From Methylobacterium sp. NMS14P (lineage in GTDB: Bacteria; Pseudomonadota; Alphaproteobacteria; Rhizobiales; Beijerinckiaceae): 64,000 bases of DNA. Below, piece after piece: positions 59,793 to 64,000 of the stretch (positions are counted from its first letter, which is position 1; the number at the start of each line of letters is the position of its first letter). The DNA lies in assembly GCF_028583545.1 (NCBI RefSeq), contig NZ_CP087106.1, positions 4,522,501-4,586,500 of the forward strand. Direction: 5' to 3'. Below the pieces are notes generated by a model, which was not told where the DNA came from, made no database searches, and was given only the letters and a program-made list of their open reading frames with translations. Both the position numbers and the translations under genes were made by a program.

Positions 59793-60797
59793 TCAGCTTT
59801 GACGGAGTGGTATGCGCACGCTGATCCGCAAACCGTCGGCGTCGAAGGCCACATCGACTTCCGCCGCCGTCTGCGCCGTGAGGATCTTGTTCAGGAGACG
59901 CGTGCCGAACCCCTCGCGCGTCGGCAGCGTCGGCGGCGGACCGTCGTGCTCATTCCAGGTCCAGAATAGTGACGGCCCGGTCGCGCCATCCTCGACGCTC
60001 CACGTCACCACGACCCGCCCGTTCGGATGACCCAACGCGCCGTGCCGCAGGGCATTTGTGGTCAGCTCGTGCAGGGCCATGCTGACCGGAACCGCGAGTT
60101 CGGAGGGCAGCCTCAAGTTCGGCCCGTCGAGCGCGATGCGTCCGCCGTCGTCATACGGGTCGAGCTCGGCCCGCAACAGCCCCTCGAACGAGGCGACCTG
60201 CGCCATGTCCTCCGTGATGAGGGCGTGCGTCCTGGCGAGCGACACGATCCGCCCGGTGAAGGCCCGCGAGAACTCGACCATCGACACCGACGAACGCATG
60301 GTCGCGTTCAGGACGGCCTGGACGGTCGCCAAGGTATTCTTCACCCGGTGATGGAGCTCGCGCACCATCAGCGCCTGCCGGTCCTCGAACGCCCGACGTT
60401 CGGTGATGTCGCGCTGCGCCGAGACCCAGTTGGTGATGCCTCCGTCCGCAGCCCGCACGGGCGTGATCAGCCACTCGACCCTGTAGGTCGACCCGTCCTT
60501 TCGGTAGTTGAGAGCCTCGCCCTGGAAGGCCTCCCCGGCGGTTAGCGACGCGCGTGCCGCGTCCAACGGCGGACGCTCTGTTTCCTGGCCTTGAAGGAAC
60601 CGCGGCGAGCGTCCGACCACCTCGTGCGACTCATACCCGGTCAGGCGGGTGAAGGCCGGGTTGGCGTAGAGGATGGCCGGTCCGGGTTCGTCGAGGTCCG
60701 CGGTCGTTATCAGGATGGCCTCTCCGGTCGCCTCGACCGCAGCCTGTAGAAGTTGCAGGTTGATCCCGACTGAACCGTTCTCGTCTCGACGCGACAC
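59793..60797 (-). CDS. PAS (LOV-like, Cys-less) HWE-type histidine kinase
   Basis: The 334-residue protein has a PAS domain (about 12-130) whose helix reads GRSPRFLQGQETERP; LOV photosensors have GRNCRFLQG here, so the flavin-binding Cys is replaced and light adduct formation is not expected. The kinase part has LMVRELHHRVKNTLATVQAV with the phosphorylated His, ALHELTTNALRHGALG and WTWNEHDGPPP, the HWE kinase pattern. The start is a GTG with GGGAG upstream. Proteins of this kind act in general stress signalling; a receiver partner is not adjacent. Confidence 0.9.
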   Translation of the reverse strand: MSRRDENGSVGINLQLLQAAVEATGEAILITTADLDEPGPAILYANPAFTRLTGYESHEVVGRSPRFLQGQETERPPLDAARASLTAGEAFQGEALNYRKDGSTYRVEWLITPVRAADGGITNWVSAQRDITERRAFEDRQALMVRELHHRVKNTLATVQAVLNATMRSSVSMVEFSRAFTGRIVSLARTHALITEDMAQVASFEGLLRAELDPYDDGGRIALDGPNLRLPSELAVPVSMALHELTTNALRHGALGHPNGRVVVTWSVEDGATGPSLFWTWNEHDGPPPTLPTREGFGTRLLNKILTAQTAAEVDVAFDADGLRISVRIPLRQS

Positions 60798-60875
60798 CGA
60801 AACGTACTCCCGACCGCCGTTCCACCACCTGGATCCCGCGACCGGATCCGGCGCGTCCAGGCATTCCCGAAAACA

Positions 60876-61334
60876 CTAGAACTGACCGACCGTCCCACGG
60901 TTGCACCCGGCATACGGAGCTTCCGAGTTGCCTCGGGCGACGTTGCCGCCTGCCGGACTGACCTCTCTGTCGCGCAGCGACCCGGACATGGTCCGTGCAT
61001 CGGAACGGGTGTCATCGGTCGCCGGCAACACGAAGCTGAAGGTCGTGCCGCGCCCCAAAGCGCTTCGCACTTCGAGGCGGTCGTCCTGACGCTCCACGCG
61101 ATCCCGGCAAAGCAGCAAACCCAGTCCGCTACCGCGTCCGCCGGCGGTACCATGCGTGGTGACGCGCCTGTCCAGCCGGAACAGGTCGTCCACTCGACCG
61201 GGCGACATGCCGAGGCCGGTGTCGGTGACCGAGATTTCGATACCCGACGAAGTCCGCCCGGCGGCAATCGTGATTGATCCACCCGGCTCGCTGCTTGACC
61301 GAAGTCGGTGCTCGCTTAAGAAGCGTGGCATCAT
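60876..61334 (-). pseudogene. Remnant of a histidine kinase ATPase domain
   Basis: The frame keeps the middle and end of an ATPase domain ([20 protein letters not shown], then SGLGLLLCRDRVERQ and LGRGTTFSFVLP) but lacks the N-box that should precede it and all upstream domains. Its 5' end runs into the start region of the MCP gene. It is probably the leftover of a kinase gene cut by rearrangement at the boundary of the chemosensory operon. Confidence 0.55.
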
Positions 61335-61396
61335 TTCCGAACCATCCCCTGAGCGGCATCCGGCAGGAAGGACGGTCGAACGCGGGTGACCGGTCC

Positions 61397-63331
61397 ATGG
61401 CGCTGGTGAAGACGACGCGGCTCGTATCGCAGGCGGTGCCCGTCGAGGCGACCGAAGCCGAGGTCACGTCGCCACCCTCGCGGCAAGTACCCACGGCGGC
61501 ACGGTCGCGCGAGCGTTCCCGTGCCCGGCGGGAGAAGGCCGCCGAACGGCTCGCGGCCGCGACCGAGGAACTCGCGGCCGGCGTGACGGAGGCGTCCTCC
61601 GCCGCCGAGGAGTTGCGCCGGGCGATGGAGCAGATCTCCGCCGGCGCGGAGGAGGCCGCGGGCGCGGCGCAGGAATCCCTGACCGCCATCACCGGCATCG
61701 TCGGACGCCTGTCCGAAGCCCGCGAGCGCGCCGACGCCTCGCGGCAGGCCACCACCGCGTTCCAGACGCTGCTCGCCGAGGCCGGCGTGCAGATTACGGC
61801 TTCGGTCTCGGCGGTCCGGACCAACTCCGAACGGCAGGCGGCGACGGTCGCGCTCATCGAGGAACTCGACCGCGGCGCGGCGAGCATCGGCGAGATTACC
61901 GGAACGGTCGAAAACGTCTCGGACCAGACCAACCTCCTGGCCCTGAACGCCGCCATCGAGGCGGCCCGGGCCGGTGAGCACGGACGCGGCTTCGCGGTCG
62001 TCGCCGACGAGGTGCGGGCTCTGGCCGAGACATCCGAGAGCAGCGCTGCCGAGGTCCGGACCTTGGCCGACGCCATCCGGACGGAGGTCCGGGGCATCGG
62101 CGAGACCATCCGCGCGGCGGCCCGAAAGGCGGCGGCGGAGGCCGAGGCCGGCGGTCGCGTAACCGACAGGCTGGACGGCGCGCGCGCGGACCTCGGCATG
62201 GTCGCGGAAGGCGCGCAGGCCATCCTCGCCGCCTCCGTCGAGGCGGAGACCGCGATCCGCGAGGCGCAGCGCGGGGCGGAGCAGATCGCGACCGCCGCCG
62301 AGCAGCAGGCCGCGGCGGCGGGCCAGGCTCAGCAGGCGGTGGCGCAGCAGGCGCAGTCCCTTGACCAGGCCCAGACGACGGCGCAGGCGCTGGCCGGCCT
62401 CGCCGAAGACCTGACCGGCGGCGGCTCGGCTGGGGTCGGCGCCGCGGAGGTGGGGTCGGCGGCGGAGGAGCTGTCCGCCACCGTACAGGAACTGTCGGGC
62501 GCGGCCGGGCAGATCCTCGCCGCCATCGACCAGATCAGCCGCGGCACCGGCATCCAGAGCGCCGCCGCGCAGCAGTCCAGCGCCGCGATGGGCCAGGTCG
62601 AGCGGAGCGCCACCGCCTCGAAGGCGAGTGCGACGAGCGCCGGCGAACGGGTCGCCGCCATCGCCGCCTCGCTGCAGGAGGGGCGCGCCGCGGTCGGCAG
62701 TCTCGCGGACGGCGTGGAACGGGCGCTCGACGACACCCGCGCCTGCCTCGGCCGCATCGGCGAGTTGGAGACCAGCAACCGCCGGATCGAGAAGATCGTC
62801 GGCACCATCGCGCTGGTGGCCGTGCAGGTGAACATGCTCGCGGTCAGCGGCGCCATCGAGGCCGCCCGCGCCGGCGAGGGCGGGCGGGGCTTCGCGGTCG
62901 TCTCGAACGACATCCGTGCGCTCGCCCGCGACGCGGCGGCGAACGCCGACCGCATCCGCGACACCGTGCGCGACATCCAGGACGGCGTCGCCGCGGTTCG
63001 GCGCGCCCTGGAGCAGGTCATCGCCGCGGGCGAGACGGAGGTGCAGCGCAACCGCGCCCTCGTCGCCGGCCTGGGTGGCGTCGAGGCCGACATCGCGGGT
63101 CTGGAGGCGGGGAACGCCGAGGTCACCGCGGGGGCCGACGCCATCGTCGTCGCCGCCCGCGAGGCGCTGAGGGGCTCGCAGCAGATCGCGGCCGCGGCCG
63201 AGCAGGCCGACCGCGCCTCCAGCGAGGCGGCGACCGCGGCGCGCGAACAATCGCGCGGCGCCGAGGATCTCGCGGCGAGCATCGAGGAGATCGCCTCGTT
63301 GGCCGACGAGCTGCAGGCCTCGGATGCGTGA
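61397..63331 (+). CDS. Soluble methyl-accepting chemotaxis protein with two signalling tips
   Basis: The 644-residue protein is coiled coil almost throughout and has no membrane helix, so it is a cytoplasmic receptor. It has two versions of the conserved hairpin tip: [20 protein letters not shown] (about 192-225) and [20 protein letters not shown] (about 480-515), each followed by FAVV and a long descending helix. Both should contact CheA/CheW, so the protein may cross-link or double the signalling unit. The ATG at 61397 follows GGTGA. The next gene overlaps its stop and encodes a tandem CheW protein, so the two act together. Confidence 0.9.
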   Translation: MALVKTTRLVSQAVPVEATEAEVTSPPSRQVPTAARSRERSRARREKAAERLAAATEELAAGVTEASSAAEELRRAMEQISAGAEEAAGAAQESLTAITGIVGRLSEARERADASRQATTAFQTLLAEAGVQITASVSAVRTNSERQAATVALIEELDRGAASIGEITGTVENVSDQTNLLALNAAIEAARAGEHGRGFAVVADEVRALAETSESSAAEVRTLADAIRTEVRGIGETIRAAARKAAAEAEAGGRVTDRLDGARADLGMVAEGAQAILAASVEAETAIREAQRGAEQIATAAEQQAAAAGQAQQAVAQQAQSLDQAQTTAQALAGLAEDLTGGGSAGVGAAEVGSAAEELSATVQELSGAAGQILAAIDQISRGTGIQSAAAQQSSAAMGQVERSATASKASATSAGERVAAIAASLQEGRAAVGSLADGVERALDDTRACLGRIGELETSNRRIEKIVGTIALVAVQVNMLAVSGAIEAARAGEGGRGFAVVSNDIRALARDAAANADRIRDTVRDIQDGVAAVRRALEQVIAAGETEVQRNRALVAGLGGVEADIAGLEAGNAEVTAGADAIVVAAREALRGSQQIAAAAEQADRASSEAATAAREQSRGAEDLAASIEEIASLADELQASDA

Positions 63332-64000
63332 GGCCGGGACGGGAGCCGCCAGCCAGGGCGACGGGCGCTACCTCGTCTTCTGCCTCGGGGCAGACGACTA
63401 CGCCCTCGACGCGGGCGCCGTCCGGGAACTGCTGCGACCGCCGCCGCTGACTCGCGTGCCCGGGGCGCCGGCCGCCCTGTCGGGGTTGGCGAACCTACGC
63501 GGCGCCGCGCTGCCCGTGCTCGACCTGCGCCGGATCGTGACCCCCGACAGGGAGCCCGGCACCGAGCCGTCACGCGTAGTGGTAGCGGACGCGGGCGAAC
63601 CGGTCGGCCTGCTGGTGGACCGTGTCGTCGCGTTCGCCGGTGGAAGGGTGGAAGCCGGGGAAGGCGACCCCGCGGGGACCCGACGACTGACGCTCTCGTC
63701 CGACGCCGGCGCGGCCCGCCTGATCGATCTGCCGGCCTTGGTCGCCGGAGCGTTCCCCCGCCGGGTTCGCGCACCGGGACAGGTTTCGCGACAGGCGTCG
63801 CCCGACGTCGGGGCCGGGCAGGCCGAGCGCATCTCCCTGGTCTCCTTCGTGGCGGGCGGCCGAACCTACGCGTTGCCTCTGGAGCACGTCGCGGAGGTGA
63901 TGGGCCTGCCCTCGGAGATCGTTCCGGTACCCGGGGCCGGTGAGGGTTCGCTGGGGGTGGTCGCGCTGCGCGACGGCGTGCTGCCGCTTTTGGGCCTCGC
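63324..64000 (+). CDS. Tandem CheW-domain protein, cut by window end
   Basis: The ATG overlaps the MCP stop (ATGCGTGA). The first CheW domain (about 13-150) starts [20 protein letters not shown], with [20 protein letters not shown] and [11 protein letters not shown]; a second begins at about 174 ([20 protein letters not shown], then [10 protein letters not shown]). The second domain continues past the window. CheW proteins couple receptors to CheA; two in one chain fit a receptor with two signalling tips. More che genes are expected downstream. Confidence 0.9.
   Translation, partial: MREAGTGAASQGDGRYLVFCLGADDYALDAGAVRELLRPPPLTRVPGAPAALSGLANLRGAALPVLDLRRIVTPDREPGTEPSRVVVADAGEPVGLLVDRVVAFAGGRVEAGEGDPAGTRRLTLSSDAGAARLIDLPALVAGAFPRRVRAPGQVSRQASPDVGAGQAERISLVSFVAGGRTYALPLEHVAEVMGLPSEIVPVPGAGEGSLGVVALRDGVLPLLGL

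Noticed and set aside
61331..63250. 639-codon minus-strand frame opposite the MCP gene
   Set aside because: Antisense of the Ala/Glu-rich coiled-coil codons gives Leu/Gly/Arg/Asp-rich text without domains.
1..64000. CRISPR arrays, rRNA genes, complete tRNA genes
   Set aside because: No regularly spaced short repeats and no tRNA- or rRNA-like sequence were recognised by eye; a dedicated scan would be decisive.

Overview
The window is high-GC alphaproteobacterial chromosome. The gene families (AI-2E exporter with an extra C-terminal domain, soluble MCP next to a tandem CheW, ECF41 sigma factor, many tiny proline- or glycine-rich secreted proteins, GC-rich intergenic repeats) suggest Methylobacterium or a close relative. 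This is a judgement from protein style and composition; no rRNA or tRNA was seen.

Region 1 (1-16.3 kb) is mainly catabolic. A cut-off SDF-type carboxylate/amino-acid symporter, a class V aminotransferase-fold enzyme and an IclR regulator form one module. Between about 6.0 and 16.3 kb an AraC regulator is followed on the same strand by a three-subunit molybdenum hydroxylase (Mo subunit fused to a CoxG-like SRPBCC domain, FAD subunit, 2Fe-2S subunit), an AMP-forming acyl-CoA ligase, an enoyl-CoA hydratase, an MFS transporter and an alpha/beta hydrolase. This reads as an uptake, hydroxylation, CoA-activation and beta-oxidation-like route for an aromatic or heteroaromatic acid of unknown identity. 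An IS630-type element (4743-5782) and a frameshifted DUF3471-like gene lie in between.

Region 2 (16.3-42 kb) is a mosaic accessory region. It holds a catalytic-domain-only tyrosine recombinase, an ECF41 sigma factor with its apparent regulon, tandem micropeptide genes ending in LPxHF, many short membrane or secreted proteins, a LuxR-type regulator with a degenerate receiver, an ExoY-like sugar transferase, an HNH-like protein, a diguanylate cyclase, a PAS protein, an IS5-type element (32618-33480), a truncated histidine kinase/response-regulator pseudogene and an IS1182-type element (39374-41348). AT-rich patches, remnants and frameshifts are common. A GC-rich dispersed repeat occurs five times (near 2.9, 5.9, 17.4, 21.7 and 39.3/41.4 kb); the last copy is split by the IS1182 element.

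Region 3 (42-64 kb) is compact and very GC-rich. It encodes a transglutaminase-like protein, an AI-2E family exporter, a DUF900 lipoprotein hydrolase, a DUF1236 protein, a hybrid sensor kinase, a run of small exported proteins, two cation/proton antiporters, a CorA/ZntB-like transporter, an OprB-like porin, an HWE-type PAS kinase, a kinase remnant, and the start of a chemosensory operon (two-tip soluble MCP, then a tandem CheW protein cut by the window end). The theme is envelope and ion homeostasis plus signalling.

The most notable signal is an ECF41 sigma factor with matches to the ECF41-type promoter (TGTCACA-N16/17-CGTC) in front of three transcription units: its own operon, an NmrA-like oxidoreductase gene and an MBL-fold hydrolase gene. 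The second is the family of tandem LPxHF micropeptides that share a 5' leader.
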